From Pseudaquabacterium terrae (lineage in GTDB: Bacteria > Pseudomonadota > Gammaproteobacteria > Burkholderiales > Burkholderiaceae_C), in the NCBI RefSeq assembly GCF_013266755.1, contig NZ_JABRWJ010000003.1:496001-560000 (forward strand): 64,000 nucleotides of DNA, read 5' to 3'. Within the stretch, counting starts at the first letter, position 1. Every line of letters begins with the position of its first letter. The notes beneath the pieces were generated by a model. That model saw only the letters and a list, made by a program, of their open reading frames with translations. It was not told where the DNA came from and ran no database searches. Shown here in pieces: positions 25,498 through 34,005 of the stretch. Made by a program: the position numbers and the translations under genes.

Positions 25498-26142
25498 TCA
25501 AGCCGTCGCCAGGCACCAGCCGATGCCGCGCACGGTGACGATGCGCAGCGCCGTCGCGTGCAGCCGTTCGGCGAGCCGCGCGATGACCGGCTCGACCGGG
25601 CCGCCGGCGATCTGCGCCAGCTCGTCGGCGGCGACCGCTTCGCCATGGTGGCTGGCCAGCCGTTCGAGCAGCCGGCGCTCGTCCTCGGCCAGTTCGAGGC
25701 GCACGCCGTCGAGGGTGGCGCTGCCGTCGGCGGGGTCGCAGACCAGCGGCCCGAAATGCACCGCATGGCGCGGTGCGCTGCGGCAGATGCCACGTTCGAG
25801 CTCCTCGATCGTCGACTCGAAGGCATTGATGCTGAACGGCTTGCACAGCACCGCGTCGACCACCAGGCCCTGTTCGGCGAGGCGGCGCGGCGCATCGTCG
25901 CGCGCGCTGGCCAGCAGCACCGGCAGGTAGTCGGCCCGCGCGCGCACGCGGCCGAGCACCTGGGCCCCGTCGAGCCGCGGCATGCCGTAGTCGAGCACCA
26001 GCAGCTCGAAGCGGCCGCGCTCCAGCGCATCGAGCGTGGCCTGGCCATCGGTGACCGCCTCGACGACGTGACCCGATTTCTGCAGCACGTAGGCCAGCCC
26101 TTCGGCCAGCGCAGCGTTGTCGTCGGCGATCAGGATTCGCAC
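25498..26142 (-). CDS. Response regulator, OmpR/PhoB-like, no adjacent kinase
   Basis: The protein has 214 residues: a receiver domain with acidic residues ILIADDN, phospho-acceptor Asp in LVLDYGMP and the conserved Lys in LCKPF, then a C-terminal winged-helix-like domain ending in RGIGWCLATA. The effector domain is short and divergent from PhoB. The GTG at 26142 is the only sensible start and stands four bases past the gcdR stop. No histidine kinase is near. Confidence 0.82.
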   Translation of the reverse strand: MRILIADDNAALAEGLAYVLQKSGHVVEAVTDGQATLDALERGRFELLVLDYGMPRLDGAQVLGRVRARADYLPVLLASARDDAPRRLAEQGLVVDAVLCKPFSINAFESTIEELERGICRSAPRHAVHFGPLVCDPADGSATLDGVRLELAEDERRLLERLASHHGEAVAADELAQIAGGPVEPVIARLAERLHATALRIVTVRGIGWCLATA

Positions 26143-26146
26143 GGGT

Positions 26147-27115
26147 TCATCTTCGCACGCCGCTCCGCTGCTGCGGGGCCGGGGCAACACCCGTCGGCGC
26201 GGCGCCGGCCTGCGCGAGCAACCAGTCACGGAACGTGGCCAGCGCGGGGCGTTGCGCGCCATCGTCCTCCGGCATCACGACGTAGTAGCCGCGCTGCCCG
26301 CGCAGCGGCCGCGGGCAGGCGATGCGCAGCTCGCCGCGCGCGAGCTCGGCTTCGACCAGCAGCCGCGGCACCAGCGCCAGCCCCAAGCCCTGCGCCGCCG
26401 CCACCGCGAGCATCGAGAACAGCTCGTAGCGCGGCCCCTGCAGCGCGCGCGGGCTGGCGGCGATCTCGGCGGCGTCCATCGCCGCGAACCAGTCGCGCCA
26501 GCCCTCGGGGCGGGTGCTCTGCTGCAGCAGCGGCAAGGTCGCGAGCTCGGCCGGCGCCCAGCGCTTGCGGCCCGCCAGCAGCGCGGGGCTGGCCACCGGC
26601 AGCACCTCCTCGTGCAGCAGCAGCGTGGCCTGCGTGCCGGCCCAGTTGGCCACCTGCTGCGGCGTGCCGGCGTACAGCGCCACATCGTGGCCCGAGTCGG
26701 CGAACAGGAAGGGCCGCGTCGCGACCTCGACGTGCACGGTGATGTCGGGATGCTTCGCCGCCAGGTCCGGCAGGCGCGGCAGCAGCCAGCGCGTGGCGAA
26801 GGTCGGCACGGCGGCCAGGTGGATCGCGCCGCCGCTGCCACTGTGCTGGGCCATCGCATCCAGCGTATCGCGCTCCAGACCGTCGAGCCGACCAGCAACC
26901 TGCCGCGCGTAGGCCGCGCCGGCCGGCGTCAGCGCGACGCCATGGCGCGTGCGGCGGAACAGCGCGACGCCGAGCGTGCCCTCGAGCGCCGCGATCTGGC
27001 GCGACACCGCGCCCTGCGTCAGCGCCAGCTCATGCGCGGCGCGCGTGTAGCTCTCGTGGCGCGCTGCGGCGTCGAAGCAGCTCAGTGCCTGCAGCGAGGG
27101 GATCTTGCGGGGCAT
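26147..27115 (-). CDS. gcdR: LysR family regulator, GcdR-like
   Basis: The 322-residue protein has an N-terminal LysR HTH ([20 protein letters not shown]) of the GcvA type and a periplasmic-binding-like effector domain. AAGGAG upstream supports the ATG at 27115. The gene is divergent from gcdH across a 166-base gap; in Pseudomonas and Burkholderiales a LysR regulator in this position (GcdR) controls glutarate degradation. The symbol rests on this context. Confidence 0.82.
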   Translation of the reverse strand: MPRKIPSLQALSCFDAAARHESYTRAAHELALTQGAVSRQIAALEGTLGVALFRRTRHGVALTPAGAAYARQVAGRLDGLERDTLDAMAQHSGSGGAIHLAAVPTFATRWLLPRLPDLAAKHPDITVHVEVATRPFLFADSGHDVALYAGTPQQVANWAGTQATLLLHEEVLPVASPALLAGRKRWAPAELATLPLLQQSTRPEGWRDWFAAMDAAEIAASPRALQGPRYELFSMLAVAAAQGLGLALVPRLLVEAELARGELRIACPRPLRGQRGYYVVMPEDDGAQRPALATFRDWLLAQAGAAPTGVAPAPQQRSGVRR

Positions 27116-27210
27116 GACATGCTCCTTGAACACTCCGAAACGCCGGCTGCCATCGGTGGGCCGTCGGACAAGACATTCTGCATCCGCATATCTGGGTGAC
27201 AAAGAATCGT

Positions 27211-27240
27211 TTGCTTCCGGGGCCGGCGCGGGACTAGCAT
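27211..27240 (+). promoter_or_regulatory. Possible sigma-70 promoter of gcdH
   Basis: TTGCTT (27211-27216) and TAGCAT (27235-27240) are separated by 18 bases, 42 bases before the gcdH ATG. A LysR-type activator site would be expected just upstream, where the sequence is less GC-rich (27165-27210). Confidence 0.4.
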
Positions 27241-27281
27241 TCCTCCCCACCTTCCCGACACCACCGAGCGAGAGACACGCC

Positions 27282-28457
27282 ATGGCCAAGCCGAACTTCC
27301 ACTGGGACGACCCGCTGCTGCTGGATGCGCAACTCAGCGCCGACGAGCGCGCCGTGCGCGACGCCGCCCGCGCCTACTGCGACAGCGGCCTGGCCCCGCG
27401 CGTGCTCGAGGCCTTTCGCCACGAGAAGACCGATGCGGCGATCTTTCGCGAAATGGGCGAGCTGGGCCTGCTGGGCCCGACGATCCCGGAAGCCTACGGC
27501 GGCGCCGGCCTGAACTACGTCTGCTACGGCCTGGTGGCGCGCGAGGTCGAGCGCATCGATTCCGGCTACCGCTCGATGATGAGCGTGCAGTCGTCGCTGG
27601 TGATGGTGCCGATCAACGAGTTCGGCACCGAGGCGCAGAAGCAGAAATACCTGCCGAAGCTGGCCACCGGCGAATGGATCGGCTGCTTCGGCCTGACCGA
27701 GCCGAACCACGGCTCGGACCCCGGCAGCATGATCACGCGGGCCAAGAAGGTGCCGGGCGGTTACTCGCTGACCGGCTCGAAGATGTGGATCACCAACAGC
27801 CCGATCGCCGATGTCTTCGTCGTCTGGGCCAAGGACGACGGCGGCCAGATCCGTGGCTTCATCCTCGACAAGGGCGCCAAGGGCCTGTCGGCCCCGGCGA
27901 TCCACGGCAAGGTCGGCCTGCGCGCGTCGATCACCGGCGAGATCGTGATGGACGAGGTGTTCTGCCCCGAGGAGAACGCCTTCCCCGAGGTGCGCGGCCT
28001 CAAAGGCCCGTTCACCTGCCTGAACAGCGCGCGCTACGGCATCGCCTGGGGCGCGCTCGGTGCGGCCGAGTCCTGTTTCCACACCGCGCGCCAGTACACG
28101 CTGGACCGCAAGCAGTTCGGCAAGCCGCTGGCGGCCAACCAGCTGGTGCAGAAGAAGCTGGCCGACATGCTGACGGACATCACGCTCGGCCTGCAGGGCT
28201 GCCTGCGCCTGGGCCGCATGAAGGACGAAGGCAGCGCCGCCGTCGAGATCACCTCGATCATGAAGCGCAACAGCTGCGGCAAGGCGCTGGACATCGCCCG
28301 CACGGCGCGCGACATGCTCGGCGGCAACGGTATCTCGGACGAGTTCGGCGTGGCGCGCCATCTGGTGAACCTGGAAGTCGTCAACACCTACGAAGGCACG
28401 CACGACGTGCACGCGCTGATCCTCGGCCGCGCGATCACCGGCATCCCGGCGTTCTGA
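27282..28457 (+). CDS. gcdH: Glutaryl-CoA dehydrogenase
   Basis: The 391-residue protein is an acyl-CoA dehydrogenase with the glutaryl-CoA-specific signatures [15 protein letters not shown] and the C-terminal [11 protein letters not shown], whose glutamate (E371) is the catalytic base. The enzyme oxidises and decarboxylates glutaryl-CoA to crotonyl-CoA in lysine, tryptophan and glutarate breakdown, passing electrons to ETF. The gene overlaps the CoA-transferase by one base and is divergent from the LysR regulator. Confidence 0.93.
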   Translation: MAKPNFHWDDPLLLDAQLSADERAVRDAARAYCDSGLAPRVLEAFRHEKTDAAIFREMGELGLLGPTIPEAYGGAGLNYVCYGLVAREVERIDSGYRSMMSVQSSLVMVPINEFGTEAQKQKYLPKLATGEWIGCFGLTEPNHGSDPGSMITRAKKVPGGYSLTGSKMWITNSPIADVFVVWAKDDGGQIRGFILDKGAKGLSAPAIHGKVGLRASITGEIVMDEVFCPEENAFPEVRGLKGPFTCLNSARYGIAWGALGAAESCFHTARQYTLDRKQFGKPLAANQLVQKKLADMLTDITLGLQGCLRLGRMKDEGSAAVEITSIMKRNSCGKALDIARTARDMLGGNGISDEFGVARHLVNLEVVNTYEGTHDVHALILGRAITGIPAF

Positions 28458-29638
28458 TGGGCCCGAAGCTGCTCGAGGGCATCCGCGTCCTCGACCTCTC
28501 GCGCGTGCTCGCCGGCCCGTGGGCCGGCCAGGTGCTGGCCGACTACGGCGCCGACGTGATCAAGGTCGAGCGCCCCGGCGCGGGCGACGACACGCGCGGC
28601 TGGGGCCCGCCGTGGTGGGGCGAAGGCGAGGACCGCGTCGCCGCGTACTACCTCAGTGCGAACCGCGGCAAGCGCTCGATCGCGATCGACATCGCGTCAG
28701 CCGAAGGCGTTGCGCTGGTCAAGCAGCTGGCACGCGAAGCCGACGTGCTGCTGGAGAACTACAAGGTGGGCCAGCTCGCGAAGTACGGTCTCGACTACGC
28801 CGCGCTGTCGAGAGAGAACCCGAAGCTCGTCTACTGTTCGGTCACCGGCTACGGCCAGGACGGCCCCTACGCCGCCGCCGCCGGCTACGACTTCGCGATC
28901 CAGGCCACTGGCGGCCTGATGAGCGTGACCGGCGAGAAGGACGGCACGCCGGGCAGCGAGCCGCAGAAGGTCGGCGTCGCGGTGGCGGACCTCTTCACCG
29001 GCATGTACGCGGCCAGCGCGATCCTCGCCGCGCTGATCGAACGCGGCCGCACGGGTCAGGGCCGCCACATCGATGCCGCGCTGCTCGACACGCAGGTCGC
29101 GATGCTCGCCAACCAGGCCAGCAACTACCTTGTCGGCGGCAAGACGCCCAAGCGCATGGGCAATGCGCACGTCAACATCGTGCCCTACCAGGTGTTCGCC
29201 ACGAAGGACGGCCACCTCGTCGTCGCCGTCGGCAACGACGGCCAGTTCGCGCGCTTCTGCGCGCTGGCCGGCGACGCCGGCCTGGCGCAGGACCCGCGTT
29301 ATGCCACCAACGAGGGCCGCGTCGAGCGCCGCGGCGAGCTGGTGCCGGCCATCGCCGCGTGGATGCTCGAGCGCACGACGGCCGAGTGGACCGCATTGTT
29401 CGAGCCGAACGCGGTGCCCTGCGCACCGATCCTTGAATTGCCCGGCGTGTTCGAGCACCCGCAAGTGGTCCACCGCGGCATGCAGATCGAAGCGGCGAAC
29501 GGCACTCCGATGGTCGCCTCGCCGATGCGCTTCGACGGCCAGCGCGCGCTGGCCGACCTGCCGCCGCCGCAGCTCGACGAGCATGGCGACGCGCTGCGTG
29601 CGGCGCTGGCCCGCGACGGCGGCTGGCCGAGCCGTTGA
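28457..29638 (+). CDS. gcdG: CaiB/BaiF family CoA-transferase, probable succinyl-CoA:glutarate CoA-transferase
   Basis: A 393-residue type III CoA-transferase. It has the N-terminal VLDLSRVLAGPWAGQ signature, the catalytic Asp at about residue 211 (LLDTQVAML) and a conserved C-terminal CAPI motif. It is coupled to gcdH by a one-base overlap (TGATG). The pairing with gcdH and gcdR is the known glutarate pathway layout, in which this enzyme activates glutarate to glutaryl-CoA. The exact CoA donor is inferred from the family. Confidence 0.87.
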   Translation: MGPKLLEGIRVLDLSRVLAGPWAGQVLADYGADVIKVERPGAGDDTRGWGPPWWGEGEDRVAAYYLSANRGKRSIAIDIASAEGVALVKQLAREADVLLENYKVGQLAKYGLDYAALSRENPKLVYCSVTGYGQDGPYAAAAGYDFAIQATGGLMSVTGEKDGTPGSEPQKVGVAVADLFTGMYAASAILAALIERGRTGQGRHIDAALLDTQVAMLANQASNYLVGGKTPKRMGNAHVNIVPYQVFATKDGHLVVAVGNDGQFARFCALAGDAGLAQDPRYATNEGRVERRGELVPAIAAWMLERTTAEWTALFEPNAVPCAPILELPGVFEHPQVVHRGMQIEAANGTPMVASPMRFDGQRALADLPPPQLDEHGDALRAALARDGGWPSR

Positions 29639-29642
29639 AGGG

Positions 29643-30356
29643 TCAGGGCCGGGCCGGCAAGGCGGCCCCGAGCGCCTTGATGCGCGACCACAGCAGTGCC
29701 TTCGAGATGCTGGTCATCTGCATCATCCGCATGCAATGGTTCAGCCGGTGCGGCCGTTCACGCAGGTCGGCGATCGCCTTCGCCAGGTCCTTCTCGATGC
29801 TCTCGCCGTAGGCGCCCTTGGCCTTGTCGATGGCCTGGCGCAGCAGCGGCTTGCCCGGCGCCATCATCGCCAGGTCGATCAAATCACGGCTGAGCACCGA
29901 ATCGTCGCGCCATCGGTCCGAGTTCGCGAGCAACTTGCGCGTGGCCATGTCGAGCGGTATCAGCGTGGCGACGCCGCACAAGCGGTCGTCCGGGTCCGGC
30001 GGCTCCAGCGTGATGCGACCTTCCAGCACGATCTCGAACTTGATGTCGGCGTCGGCCACACGCAGCATCGTCCGGATGCCGTACTGGTCGGCGCGCACCT
30101 CGCGTGCCTGGATCAGGGCACGGCCGGGTCTTGCAATGGCTGCGATGCCATCGGCTGCCGACAGCAACTGGCGAAGCCGGCGATAGCCCTCGCGATCGGA
30201 GACCAGGAAATCGATGTCGACTGACTGCCGGTATTCGCCGAAGCGCAGTGCCATCGCGGTGCCGCCGCCGAACAGGCAATGGCAGGCTTCCAGCTGACCG
30301 GCATCGAGCGCTTCCAGCACCGAGGCCACGCGGCGATGGTGTTCACGCTCAAACAA
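29643..30356 (-). CDS. Nucleotidyltransferase of the AbiEii/AbiGii toxin type
   Basis: The 237-residue protein has the nucleotidyltransferase signature with GGGT at residues 30-33 and the DxD pair at D47 and D49 (SVDIDF). This is the pattern of AbiEii, MenT and related toxins that transfer nucleotides to RNA or other targets. It overlaps the upstream XRE gene by eight bases, the order antitoxin then toxin. Abortive-infection or toxin-antitoxin function is inferred from family and gene pairing. Confidence 0.82.
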   Translation of the reverse strand: MFEREHHRRVASVLEALDAGQLEACHCLFGGGTAMALRFGEYRQSVDIDFLVSDREGYRRLRQLLSAADGIAAIARPGRALIQAREVRADQYGIRTMLRVADADIKFEIVLEGRITLEPPDPDDRLCGVATLIPLDMATRKLLANSDRWRDDSVLSRDLIDLAMMAPGKPLLRQAIDKAKGAYGESIEKDLAKAIADLRERPHRLNHCMRMMQMTSISKALLWSRIKALGAALPARP

Positions 30357-30831
30357 GCAGCCGTCCTCCGCCGAACCGGACCACCAATGCGCGCAGCAGA
30401 GCCCGCTCCCTCGGATCGAGGCTGCGCTGGTCGAGGTGGCGCCAGTTGCGTTCGTAGAGGTTCAGCGCCTCTTCAGGCGACAGCTCCGTCGCGTCGTGCA
30501 CCTGCCAGGCCAGTTGCTTCAGCTGAGGATAGTCATCGAGTTGAATCACCGCCGGCAGGTCATCCCCATCGGCTCGCACCGGCGCCAGTGCGAGCGGGTC
30601 GTGCAACGCGAGCTCCAGCCCGATGGCCGTGAGCGCATTCAAGTAGGCACCCATCGTCACCGATGGTTCTCCACGCTCGATCCGATGCAGCGTCACGCGC
30701 GACACGCCGGCTGCTTCGGCCGCCGTCACGGCGCTCACCTTCTGACGCTTGCGATGCGCACGGATGGCCTCGCCCAGCGCGCTGAGCTTGGCTGCGTTCA
30801 GTCCCTCGAGGGGCGGTGTCTTGGCAGGCAT
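30349..30831 (-). CDS. XRE family regulator, probable antitoxin
   Basis: The 160-residue protein has a Cro/C1-type HTH at about 18-65 (TAAEAAGVSRVTLHRIERG) and a helical C-terminal extension that could bind the toxin. It overlaps the AbiEii-like gene by eight bases. An inverted repeat adjoining its start codon suggests that it represses its own promoter, as antitoxins do. The region upstream is clearly AT-richer than its surroundings. Confidence 0.85.
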   Translation of the reverse strand: MPAKTPPLEGLNAAKLSALGEAIRAHRKRQKVSAVTAAEAAGVSRVTLHRIERGEPSVTMGAYLNALTAIGLELALHDPLALAPVRADGDDLPAVIQLDDYPQLKQLAWQVHDATELSPEEALNLYERNWRHLDQRSLDPRERALLRALVVRFGGGRLLV

Positions 30832-30882
30832 GTGATTCTCATTATGGTCGTTTTCATGTAAATGTACAGAATGAGATTCACA
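30831..30882. promoter_or_regulatory. Inverted-repeat operator of the XRE/AbiEii pair
   Basis: TGTGATTCTCATT (30831-30843) and AATGAGATTCACA (30870-30882) are inverted copies with 12 of 13 bases matching and a 26-base AT-rich spacer. The left arm touches the start codon of the XRE gene, so bound repressor would also mask the ribosome-binding area. The arms are 39 bases apart centre to centre, nearly four helical turns, which suits cooperative binding of two dimers. Confidence 0.6.
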
Positions 30883-30971
30883 TTGTCAGCGAATGCGCGA
30901 ACCCGAGCACAAAGGCGCGCTCGGACCGGGTGCTTGGCCGTCGCGCGCCGGTGCCAAGGGCCTCGGCTCCC

Positions 30972-30977
30972 TAGAAT
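30972..30977 (+). promoter_or_regulatory. -10 box positioned for a leaderless transcript (PHP gene)
   Basis: TAGAAT ends six bases before the GTG at 30984, which places the expected +1 on the start codon. No Shine-Dalgarno sequence at a usable distance. Confidence 0.45.
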
Positions 30978-30983
30978 TGGGGG

Positions 30984-31844
30984 GTGCCCCACCAGCTGAA
31001 CGCCGACCTCCACAGCCATTCCAGCCTCTCCGACGGCACCTTGACGCCCGAAGCGCTCGCCGCGCGGGCGCGGGCGCAAGGCGTCGAGCTCTGGGCCCTC
31101 ACCGATCACGACGAGCTCGCCGGCCAGGCCCGTGCGGCGGCCGCTGCGCGCGCCGAGGGCATCGCCTGGCTCGGCGGCGTCGAGATCTCGGTGACCTTTG
31201 CCGGCGAGACGGTGCACATCGTCGGCCTGGGCATCGATCCGGCCAATGAAGAACTCGGCGCCGGCCTGGCCCGCACGCGTGAGGGCCGGCTGCAACGCGC
31301 GCGCCAGATCGCCGACGGCCTGGCCAAGGTCGGCATCCCCGGCGCCTACGACGGCGCGCTGGCCTATGTGACCAATCCGGACCTGATGTCGCGCACGCAC
31401 TTCGCGCGCTGGCTGGTCGACACCGGCGTCTGCCGCGACAACGGCGAGGTCTTCCGCCGCTACCTGGTCAGCGGCAAGCCGGGCTACGTGGCGCACCGCT
31501 GGGCCGGCCTGGGTGAAGCGGTGGGCTGGATCCTTGCCGCCGGCGGCGCCGCGGTGATCGCGCACCCGGGCCGCTACAAGTTCACGCCGATCGAGGAGTA
31601 CGCGCTGTTCTCCGAGTTCAAGGCCCATGGCGGCGCCGGCATCGAGGTGCTGACCGGCAGCCATGGCTCGGCCGACGCCGCGAAGTACGCCGCGATGGCG
31701 ATCGAGTTCGACTTCGCCGCGTCCCGCGGCAGCGACTTCCATTCGCCCGACGAGAGCCGCATCGACCTCGGCACGCTGCCGAAGCTGCCGAAGCAGCTCG
31801 AGCCGATCTGGCAGCGGCTGGAAGCGCGCATCCAGCGGCCCTGA
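30984..31844 (+). CDS. PHP domain phosphoesterase, 3',5'-nucleoside bisphosphate phosphatase/RNase AM-like
   Basis: The 286-residue protein is a PHP-superfamily hydrolase, with metal motifs HSHSSLSDG near residues 10-18, LTDHDE, GGVEIS, an HPGRYK histidine and SDFHSPDE. The closest known group (YciV/TrpH/RnmA) removes the 3' phosphate from pAp and trims 5' ends of rRNA. GTG is the start, with a TAGAAT box six bases upstream. It is convergent with the DUF3617 gene. Confidence 0.85.
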   Translation: MPHQLNADLHSHSSLSDGTLTPEALAARARAQGVELWALTDHDELAGQARAAAAARAEGIAWLGGVEISVTFAGETVHIVGLGIDPANEELGAGLARTREGRLQRARQIADGLAKVGIPGAYDGALAYVTNPDLMSRTHFARWLVDTGVCRDNGEVFRRYLVSGKPGYVAHRWAGLGEAVGWILAAGGAAVIAHPGRYKFTPIEEYALFSEFKAHGGAGIEVLTGSHGSADAAKYAAMAIEFDFAASRGSDFHSPDESRIDLGTLPKLPKQLEPIWQRLEARIQRP

Positions 31845-31902
31845 GCCGCATCGGCAGACATGTCAGCCCCCTGCTCACTTCGTTCGCGGCCCCGGGGATA
31901 CG

Positions 31903-31924
31903 AAGGATCCCCTGCGGGATCCTT
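31903..31924. repeat. Perfect hairpin between convergent genes
   Basis: AAGGATCCC and GGGATCCTT form a 9-bp perfect stem with a CTGC loop, between the PHP and DUF3617 genes. There is no T-tract on either strand. It may be a bidirectional transcription barrier or part of a mobile intergenic repeat. Confidence 0.45.
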
Positions 31925-31929
31925 GGGCA

Positions 31930-31965
31930 CTCAGTCGCCTTGGGAGCGGCCCGGCGCCGACTGAG
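31930..31965. repeat. Second hairpin in the PHP-DUF3617 gap
   Basis: CTCAGTCG (31930-31937) and CGACTGAG (31958-31965) are perfect inverted copies with a 20-base GC-rich loop, ending just before the DUF3617 stop codon. With the neighbouring hairpin it makes a two-stem element filling most of the gap. Confidence 0.4.
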
Positions 31966-31970
31966 CGGGG

Positions 31971-32570
31971 CTACTGCCCCATCGACTTCTTCATCTGCTC
32001 CATGAACTTGGCGCGCTCTTCCGGCGTCATGTTCTTGAGTTTCTCGATGTCGATGCCGGCCGGCATGCCGCCGGCCGCGCCCGGGTTGAAGTTCATGCCG
32101 CCCATGCGGATGTCGCCCGGCTTCATGTCGGCCGGGCAGGCGCCGCCATGCCGGGCCTGCATCGTCATCTTCGCGGTGCTCATGCCGTGGCGCGGCGGCG
32201 TGAAGGTCATCGTGTTGTCGACCGTGTAGGTCGACTGCATGTCGCCGGTCATGCGCGAGTGCACCTTCGTGACGCCTTCGTCGCTCTTGCACTCGGCCTC
32301 GATCTCGACGCCGCCGCTGATGCGCTTCAGCGAGGTCTGCTTGCACTGCGCCTTCTGGTCGTTGCCGGCCATCGCCTTCTTCTGCATCGCCTCGTCGGAC
32401 TTCTCGTCGACGCACTGCTTGCTGCTCATCGCCGGCGCCCCCGTGCCCGGCATCTGCATCGAGACTTCCCACAGGCCGGCCTTGCGCTTGGGCAGCCCTT
32501 CCTGAGCCTGCAGCGCGGTGGTGGCGGCCAGGCCACAGGCGGCGACGGCGATCCAACGACGGGTACTCAT
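31971..32570 (-). CDS. DUF3617 family exported protein
   Basis: The 199-residue protein has a signal peptide (start MSTRRWIAVAACG, cut after LQAQ) and a DUF3617 body (GLWEVSMQMPG, then several cysteine and methionine residues). The C-terminus ends in a charged helix (ERAKFMEQMKKS) with many Met. ATG at 32570 has AAAGGAAG upstream; earlier starts would spoil the signal peptide. Function unknown; most members are periplasmic. Confidence 0.8.
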   Translation of the reverse strand: MSTRRWIAVAACGLAATTALQAQEGLPKRKAGLWEVSMQMPGTGAPAMSSKQCVDEKSDEAMQKKAMAGNDQKAQCKQTSLKRISGGVEIEAECKSDEGVTKVHSRMTGDMQSTYTVDNTMTFTPPRHGMSTAKMTMQARHGGACPADMKPGDIRMGGMNFNPGAAGGMPAGIDIEKLKNMTPEERAKFMEQMKKSMGQ

Positions 32571-32610
32571 AATCCGCTTCCTTTCGGGTTCAGGCATCCC
32601 GCGATATTGC

Positions 32611-33234
32611 ATGTCCCAGTACTTCGAAGTCCACCCCGACAACCCGCAAGTGCGCCTGCTGAAGCAGGCGGCGCAGATCCTGCACCGCGGCGGCGTCTGC
32701 GCGGTGCCCACCGATTCGAGTTACGCGCTGGTCTGCCACCTCGACGACAAGGCGGCGGCCGAGTCGCTGCGCCGCATCCGCCAGGTCGACGAGCGCCACC
32801 ACCTGACGCTGCTGTGCCGCGACCTGTCCGAGCTCGGCCGCTATGCGCGCGTCGACAACCGCCAGTACCGGCTGCTGAAGCTCGGCACGCCGGGGCCTTA
32901 CACCTTCATCCTCGAAGCCACGAAGGAAGTGCCGCGGCGGGTCTCGCATCCGTCGCGCCGCACGACCGGGCTGCGCGTGCCGGACCACCGTGTCACGCAG
33001 GAGCTGCTGGCGGTGCTCGAGCAGCCGCTGCTCGCGACGACGCTGATCCCGCCCGGCGAGAGCGAGCCGCTGAACGATCCGCACGAGATCCGCGACCGCT
33101 TCGAGCACGTGCTGCAGGCGGTCGTCGATGCCGGCGCCTGCCCGATGGAGCCGACGACGGTGATCGACTACAGCGGCGACGAGCCGGTGCTGCTGCGCCA
33201 GGGGCGCGGGCCGCTGCAGCGGCTGGGTCTGTAG
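32611..33234 (+). CDS. YciO/Sua5-family protein (threonylcarbamoyl-AMP synthase-like)
   Basis: The 207-residue protein has the YrdC/Sua5 fold, with AVPTDSSYALVC near the N-terminus, RQVDERHHLTLLCR, PGPYTFILEA and a TTVIDYSGDEPVLLRQG end. Members make threonylcarbamoyl-adenylate for tRNA t6A. Enzymes of the YciO subgroup are weaker, and the DERHHLT form here is the YciO type (TsaC/Sua5 has KxR-x-K). A core t6A enzyme is therefore uncertain. It is divergent from the DUF3617 gene. Confidence 0.83.
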   Translation: MSQYFEVHPDNPQVRLLKQAAQILHRGGVCAVPTDSSYALVCHLDDKAAAESLRRIRQVDERHHLTLLCRDLSELGRYARVDNRQYRLLKLGTPGPYTFILEATKEVPRRVSHPSRRTTGLRVPDHRVTQELLAVLEQPLLATTLIPPGESEPLNDPHEIRDRFEHVLQAVVDAGACPMEPTTVIDYSGDEPVLLRQGRGPLQRLGL

Positions 33235-33238
33235 TGCT

Positions 33239-33289
33239 TCAGCCGCGGCGCAGGCGCTCCGGCGGCGTCAGCCGCGGCGCAAGCGCTCC
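33239..33289. repeat. Near-tandem duplication at the 3' end of the glutaredoxin-like gene
   Basis: TCAGCCGCGGCGCAGGCGCTCC (33239-33260) and TCAGCCGCGGCGCAAGCGCTCC (33268-33289) differ at one base and lie 29 bases apart. They copy the last codons and stop of the minus-strand gene, so a second ERLRRG-stop coding end follows the first in another frame. Confidence 0.6.
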
Positions 33290-33663
33290 AACACCTTCGT
33301 CGGCATGAAGCCTTCCTGCGCATCGCCGCGCACCAGGATCACCGGCATGCCCTTCATCTTCGTCGCGGCATGCTGCGCGGCGCAGGCAGGGTCGCGGTCG
33401 ATCGAGCATTCGGTGTAGCGCACGGCGTGCGTCTTCAGGTAGGACCGGGCGTGCGCGCAATAGCTGCAGTCGGTCGACAGCATCACGATGTCGCCGTCGC
33501 GGGCGAGGCTGGCGAGCTCGCGGCCGACCTGCTGCTCCTGGCGCCAGCCCCACCATTGGCTGCCGGCGCTCAGCACCAGGATCGCGCCGACGAGCAGGAG
33601 CAGCGGTCGTCGTGATTCGGCCACGACCGATCCGGGGCTGGGGTTGGTGGCCGTGTTGGTCAA
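33268..33663 (-). CDS. Membrane-anchored glutaredoxin-like protein
   Basis: The 131-residue protein has a signal-anchor (LLLLVGAILVLSAGS) followed by a glutaredoxin-type domain: CSYC redox motif in LSTDCSYCAHA, the cis-proline in GMPVILVRG, and the end YCxxC-free. It should face the periplasm and handle disulfides. The start is uncertain: TTG at 33663 overlaps the RidA stop codon (TTGA) and suggests coupling, while GTG at 33624 would give 118 residues. Confidence 0.72.
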   Translation of the reverse strand: MTNTATNPSPGSVVAESRRPLLLLVGAILVLSAGSQWWGWRQEQQVGRELASLARDGDIVMLSTDCSYCAHARSYLKTHAVRYTECSIDRDPACAAQHAATKMKGMPVILVRGDAQEGFMPTKVLERLRRG

Positions 33664-34004
33664 AGCGCCGCGGTGATGACGATCTCGACCTTCCACTCCG
33701 GCTTCGCGAGCGCCGCCTGGACGGTCGCGCGCGCCGGCGTCTGCTCCGGCACGACCCACTCGGCCCAGACGCGGTTCATGCCGGCGAAGTCGGCCAGGTC
33801 AGCGAGGAAGATCTGCGCGCGCAGGATCTTGGTCTTGTCGCTGCCGGCGCGTGCCAGCAGCGCATCGATCGCGGCCAGCACCTCGCGGGTCTGGCCCTCG
33901 ATGTCCGTGGCGCCCCCGACGGCCACCTGGCCGGCGAGGTAGCAGACGCCGTTGTGCACGGTCATTTCAGACAGGCGCGGGCCGGCGTCGAATCTCTGAA
34001 TCAC
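33660..34004 (-). CDS. RidA/YjgF family reactive-intermediate deaminase
   Basis: The 114-residue protein is RidA-like, with the arginine in ARATVQAAL and the glutamate in KVEIVITA that form the active site for hydrolysis of 2-aminoacrylate-type enamines. The stop of plsY lies one base before its ATG, and its own stop overlaps the following gene, so plsY-ridA-glutaredoxin are one transcript. Confidence 0.87.
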   Translation of the reverse strand: MIQRFDAGPRLSEMTVHNGVCYLAGQVAVGGATDIEGQTREVLAAIDALLARAGSDKTKILRAQIFLADLADFAGMNRVWAEWVVPEQTPARATVQAALAKPEWKVEIVITAAL

Positions 34005-34005
34005 G

